The notes under the pieces are model-generated. The model saw only the letters and a list, made by a program, of their open reading frames with translations, was not told the origin of the DNA and searched no databases. From contig OZ022259.1 in assembly GCA_963978905.1 (NCBI GenBank), positions 54,330,727-54,394,726 on the forward strand: a stretch of DNA of 64,000 nt, given 5' to 3'. Positions 33,452 through 45,580 of this stretch are shown here, one piece after another. Every line of letters starts with the position of its first letter. Within the stretch, counting starts at the first letter, position 1. The position numbers and the translations under genes are program-made. This DNA comes from Trichostrongylus colubriformis (Eukaryota; Nematoda; Chromadorea; Rhabditida; Trichostrongylidae).

Positions 33452-36400
33452 ATTGTGGGCTTTTTACCAACGCTTGCCCACGGGAATAGTCAGGGCAGGA
33501 CCAGTGCGATGTCGCGCATCCTCACGCGACGAAACACGGAAGGTGATGTAGATGAATGTTCCCCGGCGCGACGCCGCATCGGCTCCTTCTGCGCCATCCC
33601 TTTCGCCTACAATCCTGTAAAATGGATTTTCGGCAATTCTGCAAGCCATGCGCTAATAAAAAGAATGTTAGAGGGCTTCTGGTCAATTTCACGTCGATCT
33701 GATGAAACGCTTCTCTAACTATTCAAGAAATTTCCTTTCTACACGAAAACTTGAACTTCCAGGATTTTCCTATTTTCATGAAAATGTAGAATATGAGGGA
33801 ATAGCCATATCGACGGGCCCATGTTCATAGATTACGGCACAGCGGCCTCAAACGGCATGAATATGTCGGAACCATTTTGTGTTCTTTTCCAGACGTCCGA
33901 ATAGAAAACCGCGTGTGGCTTAACTATGTACATTATGACTAAGATTTACATAAATTAGTTTCCTATGCACGATGGTGCTCTCCCCGACACGTTCTCTGCA
34001 CTGAAACCCACTCACGGTTCATTTTCTTTGCACACAAACCTTCGCCGGAGGCTGTGACAGATCACGTTTCAAACTGTTCAAAAAAATTTTCGCAAAAACT
34101 TTGCATTCCATACATCGGCGAGATATGAACCCACCGAAAACTGATTTTAAGGTATTTTTCTAACGTGAGCTTTGACAAGGACTAGAATTAGTTGCTCTTG
34201 CTACGATTTCATGCGGCTAGTTATCGATTATTGATTATTTATTTATCAAACGTTTATCGAGGGGTTCACGGCCAGATATACGAGCAAGCATGCTCATTAA
34301 TCTCCGCAGTGTGGATTCAGGTGACCGTGGCAATTTCCACGAAAAGGGAAAACAATTTTCGGCACCGCAAACAAAGAAAAACAATAAAATGGAATACTAC
34401 AAGTGAAGACAGCGATAGGTAGGTCGCGATGTAGCTGCAAACCTGCCGCTTCCTACTTCCATGACTGCAGAGCCATTACTTGAAGAGAAACTGACTTCAC
34501 CTGATGCGAGGGCGATGCCAACATTACAGAAGCCCCGCGATCATTTTAAAGTAAGATTCAATGTAATGCGTGATTCATGGGCAAGACAGATCGCCAAAGC
34601 GTCCCCGGACATGTGCATGTTCTTTTTTGCAGTACCAATGAGAATAATGCGGATGAATCATAAAGCACACATTACAACTCGGAGCTCTCGTGCCATAAAC
34701 ATCGCCCTGACATACAACACGCTGGCCTTGCAAGTCAAGGGGTTCACGATAATGCGTACGGGGCCAAATTAGTTTCCAGAAGTGAGCATAATGAGGAAGG
34801 AGAAAATTTCAATGAATCGAGAGAGGAACATAATGCAAAGATGTTGCTCTGACATCTGTTCACTTCTTATGTTTTCATTGCAGCTCTTCAAACGATCGTT
34901 GAACGGCGTCTATGAATCAGTCAATGTTTACTTTACAGCTGTTCAAATGGAACCGATAGGATTACGAAATACAAAAAAGTTCTTTTGGAGTTTTGCAAAG
35001 GTTACGACCGTCTCGGAAAGTGCACACTTCAGAACCATTCGGGCTTAAGGCACCGTAGAGCCCTCCTCTCTACCTACCCAGCGACAGCGTAAACGTAGTC
35101 AACGGTGGTCTTAGTAAGTCTAAATCAACCCGTATGGGGAATGGGGATCCCTTTGAGTGAGCTATATGCCTGGAGAGGGCATAAAGAAGTGAAGAAAATG
35201 AACCTTCCTTGCGCAAATATGAAAGAACTCCGGGAAGTTGGTAAGCTCTTCTAGAGACGACAGCTAAACTATGGAGTGATTCTGAGAGATACGACCCTTT
35301 TCCTCAAACGTACCCCGTTAATGCCTACGTCCTTCCTCTAGGGCCGCGTTTATACTTTACACCGGTAGGGCGTGCCCGCGTTTACAGGCAGCGAGGCAGA
35401 GTGACACGGGTGGATTGCAGAGACGACTCAGACAGGGTGGCAAAGACGGAGACCCAGAGACACGAAGCCTCGTCCTGCCACCGACACCGCAAAGTATGAA
35501 TGCGGCTTCATGAGTTGTGCCCCTCATATCATAGTACAAAGTATGATTATCGACTGACGATCGTTCTGGGAACCACTTGATCGCCTCCGAAACCATCAAA
35601 AAGGTAGCTAGCTGAGGATTATCCGGCGCAATTTCTCCCCCAAATACGACCCCCTTCTCCAACCTTTAATACAATCCTTCTGAGGACTTCTGAACCACTG
35701 CCTTACCTTGAGCAGCTGGAGGGGATTGGGGGGAGGGAGTGCAGGGGGGCACCAGCTACTTTTGCTTATTATGTTCTAAGCCTTAGTTGGAGGGATAGCT
35801 CCTACCTCCCATCTACATTAGCACCGACTCCTCTCATAGCATCTTCACGACCCACTGGGTCAGAATTACTCGTAGTCGATACGGTTCCCTTTAAGACTCT
35901 CCTTCATAAGAAGTGATCCACAAAAACGTTTAACTACAGTACTATGTCGTTTTATGGAGTAGTAGAGCATGGTCCGAGGGACAGGGAACAAATCAATACT
36001 TTAAACTGATCGTCTTGATTATAATGCATGTGCCACGAGGTTTTTACCGTGGAATATTTATTCGGGCCAACGTTTCGACCTTTCCGTCGTTTTCGAAAGA
36101 CCATGAATTCCATCATTCCAGTGTAGGAACGCTACGCTCAGGCTGTACATCAGTAGCGAATGTATCTTTACTAAATCGAATAATAATGATAATTAATCGA
36201 ATTAAGCTATACTAACGTACTGGCTGGGCATAACATTGCTACACTTCAATGGTTGTTCACGTTTTAAAACGACGAAAAGCTTGAAACGTTGGCCAGAATA
36301 AAAATTCTACCGCAAAAACTTCGTGGCAGAAGCATTGAGTTCAAGTCATGGATCAACGATACCGAGGTTGTTATGAGAAAGATTGGACTTCAAACTGATT

Positions 36401-36825
36401 GGTATTCATGTTTCTCGCCTAAGCCACTCACTCATCGTTCGCTATCTTCTTTCGCAATCTTCTGGAATGACCATGACATGTACTCAACACTAATCCCAGC
36501 GAAACAAGAGGATCAGTCCGGGAAGAAAAATAAGCGCACACTGACTTGGGTAGGAGGGTGACGCAGTGGCTATCGACCACAAAATTGCAGACTCCTTCAC
36601 CTGCGTAGGAATGAAGGATGAAAAGGGCAAAATGCTAGACAATGATCGGTGCTGTGGAACGTGTCACTCATTCGGCTTGAATTAAATTAAGGAATCTCCA
36701 CATAAAAACAAAAAACTATGAATTGCGTGAGCCAGGCAGAATTAAAAATAGAATGTTCCTGTTAACCCATCGAACAAGGAACCCTCCATACAATTCCTCT
36801 TGTAGAGAACTCGGTCTGGGTTGTC
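33452..36825. other. Intergenic stretch, no recognised gene
   Basis: Mostly unique sequence. It contains family C copy 2 (35341-35506), a family-H-like relic (about 35690-35830, with aagccttagttggagggata) and open frames near 34.2-35.0 kb that I cannot assign. Confidence 0.35.
35341..35506. mobile_element. Family C MITE, 166 bp
   Basis: Left gggccgcgtttatacttta, right ccgcaaagtatgaatgcggc, mutually inverted. Length and interior (gagacccagaga, cctcgtcctgcca) match the 165-bp copy in intron 7 of the rilp-1-like gene. Confidence 0.7.
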
Positions 36826-37247
36826 TTAAAGGAATCGTGCACGGAAATATGAGTTTCTCTGTTACTATATATTTGTTGTATTTGCTTAATAAGTACCACA
36901 TTCAATGTTTCAAGCAAAAAAGTGAGGATTCGGCCAGGATACAACTCTTAAAGTGGTGATAGAGGGGGGGGGGGGAACCTTTAGGTGAACGTTCGCTCCA
37001 TCGTCCGCGTTGCCGGAGACGAAGAATGGGATTGCTTACGTAACTTTCTGCTCTCATCATGCGTCTCCGACCGCGGCGGACGACGGGGCGGGCATTTTCT
37101 TTGAGACCCCGCCCTCTCGGCTACCACATTGAGGGGCTGTATCTCAGCCGGATTCTCACTTTTTCGCATGGAAATTTGCATATGGCCATTAATCAGCAAA
37201 TACAACATAAAAATATGGGTAACAGAGAAACTCATTTTTTCCTTTAG
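36826..37247. mobile_element. Family A MITE, copy 4 (near full length)
   Basis: Left ttaaaggaatcgtgcacgga and right gagaaactcattttttcctt followed by tag. Arms pair over about 130 bp, including ttgttgtatttgcttaataa on the left against ttaatcagcaaatacaacat on the right. The centre holds gcgtctccgaccgcggcgga and a run of G at 36965. The left flank has TTAA. Confidence 0.8.
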
Positions 37248-37845
37248 GTGAAATCCCGTGTTACTAACAAAAAGAAGGGGAGGGCATTCTGTGAAATGCA
37301 CAGTTAGTTTCGAGAGATTTTTATTGACATGTCGAATCTGAGGACAAATTAGTGGCACGTTAACCATATATAAAGGCACGTAAGTGTTCAAGGGCTTGAA
37401 AGTTGGGAAACCGCAGAGATGCATAATGTTCAGCATTCTGTGAATTGCCCCTCCCCCTGTAACAAGATAGCACTGATCTCATATACCGTCTGAATTTCCC
37501 CAATATTCCATTCGGAATGGATGCGATAGAGTCCATCCCTGTCTCCCTGTCGCAAAAGTCCAATGTGCAGACGGATAACAAACAATGGATGGTTCAAGTG
37601 AAACAGGACTTCGCACGACAACAAACAGAGTCATTGCAAAGCTCCTAGCTTCTTCCCTCCACCAATTTGAATAAGGATTACAGCAAAAATAATAGAGGAT
37701 GGTTATATTATAGATTTACTACTCCGGTACATAGAAAATGTATCGAAGTAGTAAATTGAGTAGATATGAAGGGTAGATATTCTCTCACTTTACATTCTTG
37801 ATGGAATACGAGAGCAAGGATCATTTTCGTCAACAAGTAAATACA

Positions 37846-38812
37846 ATACCGCTCACATTTTTTGAAAAATCGACGGTGGTCGACGGATTAAACGGCACAA
37901 ACCGTCGCACCGTCATCACTTAATTAAAAATAGCTAAAATGGAAAAAAATTAGAAGCATTAGATTCGTCTCGATGCAACAAATTCAACGACCTATGAATT
38001 GTCGAAATTTGATAAGTAGGTCACCAGCTTCTCGGTAAAAGCTGCAAAGATTTCCTTAATTTTGCCCTCAGGCAAGACTCCGACTTTTTTCGGCTTACAT
38101 TCACATGTTCAATTGTTGCCCGTCCATGTTCTGCACAAACATCATTTCTTAGTAAGTTATCTTCAAATTTCAGGACACTTTTCAGCATGAAATTTCCACG
38201 ACATTTTCAAGAGTTTTCAAGCCCATTTCGTCCGAATCGATGGACGAATTGGGAATATAACTCACCTATCACAGTCCGCTGGCTACGTACTGCAAGGATT
38301 ACCTTGGTTCCTGAATTACAGGCAAGCGCTTCTTCTATGATGAAGCTTCAAACATCGGTAAGCGGCGTATTTTGAATGCTGCATAATTTCGCTTCTCTTT
38401 CCTAAAATAACATTTTGATAAATGAAAATCGCATAAGGTCTCCGAATACAACATATTACACTCCCAGTAAATGAAAGTGGCATCCAAACAATGCACAGAA
38501 TCATGAATTTGAAAAGGATGTTTATTGCCTGTGAAGGTATGAATGTGGACGTACACTAATTTATTTCAGACGAAGCTTATACTGATGTATTCAGTGTCAA
38601 ATATGCAGCTCATCGGTGTAAAGATCATCTCACCGCAAAAGTTTTGAACTTTTACCACTGTTCTCGTTTTCTTTTCAAGCGTTGTCAGCTCCAACGCCGC
38701 TTGCTGACCCCTTAATTACTGTGCAACGCTCAGCACAGATGAGGTCACCATACCTCGCGGTATTATCACACACATGAGTGCACACTATTGACCTTCGAAA
38801 TCGCTTAGTCGC
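37846..38812. repeat. Large inverted repeat, left arm (about 960 bp)
   Basis: From acaataccgctcacattttt to accttcgaaatcg. Read in reverse complement, the block at 39866-40822 follows it throughout: for example gtcgacggattaaacggcac, gtcaccagcttctcggtaaa, cgtccatgttctgcacaaac and agcgcttcttctatgatgaa all recur. Differences are scattered single bases. No protein frame is shared with known families. Confidence 0.9.
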
Positions 38813-38839
38813 TTACTATTCATACTCAGTGATCTACCC

Positions 38840-38868
38840 AGTCCCCTCCTTTTCAGGGGACTGGGGGG
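38840..38868. other. Perfect short hairpin
   Basis: agtcccctccttttcagggg followed by act folds on itself with a 9-bp stem inside the spacer of the large inverted repeat. Too isolated to call a terminator. Confidence 0.5.
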
Positions 38869-38911
38869 CCAGTGCCTTCGTACCGAAGGAACTGGTCCGC
38901 AGTTTTGCTTT

Positions 38912-39321
38912 AAAGACACCGTTAGGGGTAAATTTGGCTAATTGGGTGATTACGAAAGTAGTGGTGCTCAGCAATATAACAGTAGAGAAAGAACGACATA
39001 AAACGGCGAAAAAACCGAGAAATAGGAACCCGAAAATCCCCCTTCTCCTTCTTGTCCTCTGCGTCTCTAGCCGGAGTGGACTGAAGACAGGCCAGAGTCT
39101 GAACCAGCCGGCCACGATCTTTGTCCCGCCCCTCCACGGCGACTCCCCCGGTCGCATAACCGCATAACGACATGCAGAGCTGCGGGGTCGCTGTAAAACC
39201 CCAACCCGCGCTTTTTCAATGCGATTTTCGCCACATATGGCCTCTTCTGAAGTAGAAGGTTCGTATTCGGAGAAGATGTACTCCCAGATCTCAGTTTTCC
39301 CTTACCCCTAATGGTGCCTTT
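38912..39321. mobile_element. Family E TTAA-type MITE, copy 1 (410 bp)
   Basis: Left aaagacaccgttaggggtaa and right ttacccctaatggtgccttt are inverse with few mismatches, flanked by TTTAA on both sides. The GC-rich core has ctgcgtctctagccgg and gaaccagccggcc. Related cores occur at 52320-52560 and, inverted, at 59517-59904. It sits in the spacer of the large foldback. Confidence 0.75.
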
Positions 39322-39384
39322 AATAATCGGTCGGAAAGACGCAGGAGCACACAACTAATCACGAACACACGTTTGCAAACGTTT

Positions 39385-39475
39385 TTCATGCTCCAGAGGA
39401 CTCGAACCCCTACGAATCACCACTTCATGGGTACCCGCGAACAGCGGTCACACGACCTGCGCCATCCAACGGGTT
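39385..39475 (-). repeat. tRNA-like relic
   Basis: Minus strand: ttggatggcgcaggtcgtg (A-box-like), gtgattcgtaggggttcgag and tcctctggagcat (B-box). The arms do not fold into a convincing cloverleaf; probably a SINE head or tRNA pseudogene. Confidence 0.4.
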
Positions 39476-39865
39476 GATAAGGCAACTCTGTTCCAGAGCA
39501 TAGTGATAACGGACCGAGTGTGTTTACACCTGGAAACTCTCACAGTTGATTTCAATGAACAGTACCAAACCGACTCGTTAGAACAAGTGAGCTGCGGAAT
39601 TATCACGTGAAGTATTCTACATAATCGTGTTTCTGGAAACATTGCACACAATGCAGAAATTACTTATTCAAATGACAAATACACAAACTAGAAATTCGTA
39701 ACCACCGATCTATGATGAACCGTTAAAACAGAAAATCACTCATAAAAGGTAAAGTCATGCAACACACTATATAATATATTTAACGAATTCTTCATAAAAA
39801 CTACCATCTAGCTAAACTGTACAAGGCTGCGAACCAGTTTCTTTGGTTCCAAGGGACAGTAAACG

Positions 39866-40822
39866 ATTTCGAAGGTCAGTAGTGTGCATTCATGTGATGT
39901 GATAATACCGCGAGGTATAGTGACCTCATTTGTGCTGAGCGTTGCACAGTAATTAAGGGGCCAGCAAGCGGCGTTGGAGCTGACAACGCTTGAAAAGAAA
40001 ACTACAGTGGTAAAAGTTCAAAACTTTTGCGGTGAGATGATCTTTACACCGATGAGCAGCATATTTGACACTGAATACATCAGTATAAGATTCGTCTGAA
40101 ATTAATTAGTGTACGTCCACATTCGTACCTTCATATGCAATGAATACACTTTTTATGTTCATGACTCTGTGCATTGTTTGGATGCCACTTTCATTTACTG
40201 GGAGTGTAATATGTTCTATTCGGAGACCTTATGCGATTTTCATTTATCAAAATGCTATTTTAGGAAAGAGAAGCGAAATTATGCAGCATTCAAAATACGC
40301 CGTTTACCGATGTTTGAAGCTTCATCATAGAAGAAGCGCTTGCCTGTAATTCGGGAACCAAGGTACTTCTTGCAGTACGTAGCCAGCGAACTGTGATAGG
40401 TGAGTTATGTTCCCAATTCGTCCATCGATTCTGACGAAATGGGCTTGAAAACTCTTGAAAATGTCGTGGAAATTTCATGCTGAAAAGTATCCTGAAATTT
40501 GAAGATAACTTACTAAGAAATGATGTTTGTGCAGAACATGGACGGGCAACAATTGAACATGTGAATGTAAGCCGAAAAAAGTCGGAGTCTTGCCTGAGGG
40601 TAAAATTAAGGAAATCTTTGCAGCTTTTACCGAGAAGCTGGTGACCTACTTATCAAAATTCGACAATTCATAGGTCGTTGAATTTGTTGCATCGAGACGA
40701 ATCTAATGCTTCTAATTTTTCCCATTTTAGCTATTTTTAATTAAGTTATGACGGTGCGACGGTTTGTGCCGTTTAATCCGTCGACCACCGTCGATTTTTC
40801 AAAAAATGTGAGCGGTATTGTA
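39866..40822. repeat. Large inverted repeat, right arm (about 960 bp)
   Basis: Inverse of 37846-38812. It ends at gtgagcggtattgta, three bases before the TA that flanks a Tc1/mariner-type element. Confidence 0.9.
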
Positions 40823-40826
40823 CCTA

Positions 40827-41337
40827 CAGTAGCGCTCAAAAGTCTTCGGCGAAATGGTCTTTCACTTGGGTTTTTTTCACTTGTAACTTTTTTGCAACTG
40901 CACCGATTTAAGAGAAATAATTTTAGTATGTTGTACTCGGAGACACTGCATACTTAATATACTATTTTGGCGCGCAACGGTGTAGGTTACGTGGTTATAT
41001 GAAATTTTTTAATTTTGGCATGCCATCGCTATGCCGTCCCGCTGTGCCGCTGTCATCAAAAGTCGTGGTCTTTCTACAAAATATTAATGTTGTCTGAGGC
41101 TTGCTCTTTTTGTTTTTGTATAGAAAGCCGTTTTTCTTGAACAAGCCTCTTACTTTTTTTGGCTGGTCTTGTAGTAAATTCTTGTAAAAAATCATGAAAA
41201 GCGGCAAGCGGCGCTCAAGTAGTAGGAAATGTTGACAATAGGTTCAGGCACCACATATTAAAATTTTGTCAAATTTGGTCAAGTAGAGAAAAAGTTATGA
41301 CAAAAAAGTTTTGGCCGAAGACTTTTGAGCGCTACTG
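40827..41337. mobile_element. Tc1/mariner-type non-autonomous element, 511 bp
   Basis: Ends cagtagcgctcaaaagtctt and aagacttttgagcgctactg are perfect inverses, extended inward by cggc/gccg, and TA lies on each side (40825-40826 and 41338-41339). CAGT termini and TA duplication are the hallmark of Tc1/mariner. The interior has no transposase remnant and further short inverted blocks (aacttttttgca / cataactttttct). Confidence 0.88.
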
Positions 41338-41339
41338 TA

Positions 41340-43251
41340 TGTCCATATTTTTTGGAACCACTTATGAGGTGTCAGCGGCAGAAAATGTTGAAGACAAGAC
41401 AGCTCGCGAGACAACTTGCACTTCGCCCCTTACTCTCTGTCGCAGAGAGCCAGAGCGCAGACGGATAAAGAACTACGGATGAGGAGGCGTGGGTTTTTTT
41501 TCAGACCAACGAGGTTGCAGCATGAATCAGTCACTTTCCTTTTCAAGAAACTGCAAATGTGATTCTGCCACCTCGCTATCTCGTCGAGAGGGTGCAGTCA
41601 AGAGCCAGGAAAACGAGCAAGTGAGGACTCGGAAACTTTGCGACTGCTCCTGTGGTCGATTGGAGCACAACTGCTTATAGAAACAAAATAATGGAGCTCA
41701 CGGATTGCATCAAGGGGATGTTTTTGAAAAATGGGTGTTTACCATATGCCACAATCCTTCCAGATTACAAGTAAGAGAGAGCAAATATATCGTGGAGATT
41801 ACGGTAGTTGTCTACTGTCGATTGGTAAACGTCACTTCACAACACATTGAACGTACTTTACTACACGAATCACGAGCGTTCCTGTACTGTGAGTGGAGCA
41901 CGTCGGGGACTTTTTTTTGCTCCTAAAAAGGTTCGTGCAAATATACGAAGGTATTCATACGACAGCTCATCGTGACTAAAATGAAGTGAGGATACAACTG
42001 CAAAAGAGGAAGCAGAATAGTGACTAGTGGCTTCACAAGGTGAAGGAAGTTACAGGTAGAAGATAGTGGCTTGCCATGGAGGTCATTATCAGCAGCTTCA
42101 TTCGACGATGAACACCGACCCTCACTATACGGAAATAAACAGTACCGAAAACACGATCTCCTCATTAATTTTTCAGAGTGAATAAAAGACCAAGATTAGC
42201 AATGTGCAGCGTTTTCTTAAAAAATGGCCTCTATCCTGACCGTACCTATTTTCTGCAGATTGTTCTAAAGCATGTTCGCTTGCGCGTAATAGCAACCGAT
42301 GCGAATTAAAACCTCAACAGAGAAATTATTTAGGAGTTGGAAAGAAAAACCGGGGTAACCAGCGTGCTACTACGCCCACTTTCGGACGAGTCCTTCGCAA
42401 AAGTATTGAGCTACGGAGGTCGATTTCCTTAAAATTACGTGACTGCTACAATGCTACGTATACTCACAGTATGATTTGCCTCTGCCGCCAGCTATTCGTT
42501 CACTTATTCCCAGAGCACGGCACTGATGACCCCAACTGAAACCGTTGACGGCCTGCTTCCTTCAGTCCTCCTAATTAAGAGTGGCAAATTGAGTTTCCAT
42601 GTTGCGAATACTAATCGGATTTTAAAAAAGAATGTTTCTCCTCTGGTCTAAGAGTTCATTAAGCTAGGCGCTTACGGTACATCTAACGAACGGCTCATTT
42701 GCAAGAGAATGATGGGAAACAGGAAAATGACGACCATAAACTTTTTTTTTACCAGGACCGATGACGCCAGCGCATACGCCAACTCTTTTGCATTGCTGAG
42801 CAGATGGGCTTCAAGGGGGGGGCTATACCACGAAGCAGTGAATTTGGATCCTAAAATGGTATTCAGAGGCGGGTCCAAAGTGGCATAATGACGTCATCGC
42901 GTTGGTAAACTCATTTTTGCGGAACTTTATACTGCTGGAACTCATAGATGCAGCGATTAGGTGAATTCAGAAACGTAAGCCCCACAAGTAGGAAAACATG
43001 CCACGCGACCGCACGCGACAGATTTAGGTAATTTCGTCGACATGAGCATGAACTTATCGTTAGTTCTAGTAAAGTAATTGTCATAAAGAGTTGAAGAAGA
43101 CCAACAACTCCACAAATTGATACCTCACGTGCGAAGAAAGAGGGGACAGGTCAAGAAAGAGTAAAACGGACCAAAAAACCCATTTTCGGGGCAAACCACC
43201 GGCAGTTTTGTGCTATGGTAGTTCACAGATGTTGTTCAATTGAAAGCTGTT
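41340..43251. other. Intergenic stretch, no recognised gene
   Basis: Only short open frames, none with a domain I recognise. Confidence 0.35.
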
Positions 43252-43680
43252 CAAAGGAACCGGTTACGGAAAAATGAGTTTCTCTGTTACCCATATATTT
43301 GTTGCATCTGCTTGATAGGGGCTGCAGAATTTCACGCGAAAAAGTGAGATTTTGGCATAATACAGCTAGCTCCTCGAGTGGTGGCCAAGAGCGAGGTTTC
43401 AGAGTGTATGCCCACTCCCTAGTTCGCCGCGGTCGACACGCATAGTGGGAACAGAAAGTCACGTGAACAGTTCCACTCTTCGTCTCTCCGACCGCGACGG
43501 ATGACGGGGCGGGCATTACTCTAAAGCCCCGCCCCCCCTGACCACCACTTTGAGGAGCTGTATCTTAGATGGATTTCTCACTTCCTCGCGCGAAACTTTG
43601 CATGCGGCCCTTATTGAGCAAGTACAACATAAATATATGGGTAATGGAGAAACTCATTTTTCTGTACACGATTCCTTTAA
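43252..43680. mobile_element. Family A MITE, copy 5 (near full length)
   Basis: Left aaaggaaccggttacggaaa, right tctgtacacgattcctttaa. Arms pair through atgagtttctctgttaccca against atgggtaatggagaaactca and further inward. The centre includes gtctctccgaccgcgacgga and gacggggcgggcat, as in copy 4. TTTAA is retained on the right. Confidence 0.82.
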
Positions 43681-45018
43681 AGTACATGCTAAACATGAAA
43701 GGCAATTGAATTTGAAAAACGAAGCAGATTCCAAAAATGCCGCACGACACCGAGTGAAACGAAAAACCGCTAAAGTGTAGCGTCAATAAACGTTAGAGTC
43801 CGTCCCATCCTATCAACTCCCCTTGCATCTCTGGGGATTAGACATGCGTCGTTCGTTGAACGAAGGCGTTATCGACCGAAAATGAGATTAGTAAGCGGGG
43901 CTGCCTTCCACTTCGACCGAGTAAAATAACCACAGTGACGTCAGACAAATGCGATTTGTCCAGAGCCCATCAAGCTCGTTGGCTATATAAATCCTATCGA
44001 TCATTCGCTGCCAAAAACGCATCTCATATTACAGAGAGCATTCTTCGAAGATTCACCCACATGCACAATGCTATATTGCGAAAGGAACCATAATATCCCA
44101 GACATGCTGAGGGGAAAAGCACGCATTTGAACGCCTCTAACATTCTGAAGTATTCAGACACTTCTAACATTCTGAGTAAAAGCCGAATACATGACGCATT
44201 CAGGAATAGCCTTCCATCTACATAGCGCTTAACTTATCTAATGAAAGCAATGGTTGAGCGCTCCAGTGTCAGGTACCACTAGGAAGCTGGTCAACTGCGG
44301 CAAGAAAGGATAGGTGACGACGTTGTGCGGTGGAAACGGTCTGAGAACGGTATTTGCAGTTCGTGGCCCCATCAAGTACAACGAGACACGAGTGTGCGTC
44401 CGTCAAAGGCAGCATGAGCCATAATTTGTGCATTCAAGAAAGGGGAATGTGTTCAACAAAAAGGTTAATTGGAGTTCAAGGAGAAGATGTGTGGAGCAAT
44501 TTCTTGCAAAAAGCACACTTCGTGCTCTTTAAAAGGATCTTAAGGTGATCGATAAACTCTACGTATACAGACTCTTCTGACAAGTGAACGCCTCACGTGT
44601 GTGCATGCACAACTGCTATACATCACAGATTCACGTGACTCTGATCGATAAGCGGAATGAGGCACGCTGAAAAACGCGCCTGTCACAGCAAAATCGAGAA
44701 ATTTGTGTCCCACTCTTCAGTACTGTTCCTGCAACCAACGTGCCCCTACTGTTGCCTCAAAAGGAATTGTTAAGAAAATTCCATAATTCTTTCAAAACCA
44801 GTCCAGACATACAGACATGAATAAAAACTGGAGGCATGCAAATTCTCTCGTTCCAAAACGGCAATCGTAAGACTGGAAGAACAGCAACTCGTTCAAATTT
44901 GCGCCCAGCAACATTGAGACAGTTCTCTAAGCGCAAAGCATAGTTTAACTTTTCGCGCCCAATGTTGACTTGCTTCTCACTATGCGTCCTTGACTGCGTG
45001 ACCGTCGCCTCATTGCTC
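43681..45018. other. Intergenic stretch, no recognised gene
   Basis: I see no exon, tRNA or complete element here. A short relic near 44880-44990 shares cttgcttctcactatgcgtc with 58812-58835. Confidence 0.35.
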
Positions 45019-45580
45019 TTAAAGGCAGCATTAGGTGAAAGTCGGACGACAAGTAAAAGAAATAGTGCATATGAAAGTCGAGATGCCTAGTAACAGGATA
45101 GTGGAGAAAAAACGGATGGAACTCGCTCAAAATCCGAGAAATAAGACCCCCTTTCCACTGTTGATTCTCGACGCGGACGACCTGTCCGTCAAGGGGGAAG
45201 TAGTCTGATCTAGTTTTCCATTGGCATGTTGCCAAGTAAACACAAGGGAATGTTTGGAAATACGACAACATCTATTTTTTTGAGTGAGTTTCAAGCTAAA
45301 ACTGCGAAAGCGCGCCGCAAAACCTTCGATCCTGCGGCATCTCCTTGGCCGCTCCCACCCCAGTCAGTCGGGAATTAAGTCATCGGGAGGCGGGACCGCT
45401 GTGTCCAAGAGGCGGAACCGCTGCATGATTGCGGCGCTTTGCAGGGTTTCTACAGCTTGGATGGGCGCTTTTTCACCGGGATTTCGGCACAGATAGCCTT
45501 CTTAGGCCCAGAACTACCATGTAAGCGACTTCTTGTAGGGATTTCTCCATTACCGCATTACCCCTAATGATGTCTCTAAA
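45019..45580. mobile_element. Family E TTAA-type MITE, long copy
   Basis: Left ttaaaggcagcattaggtga; right cattacccctaatgatgtct and ctaaa are roughly inverse. A GC-rich centre (gcgccgcaaaaccttc, gggaggcgggaccgctg) replaces the core seen in copy 1. The left flank is TTAA, the right decayed. Confidence 0.55.

Noticed and set aside
39385..39475. Functional tRNA gene
   Set aside because: A/B-box-like motifs are present but acceptor and anticodon stems do not pair convincingly.
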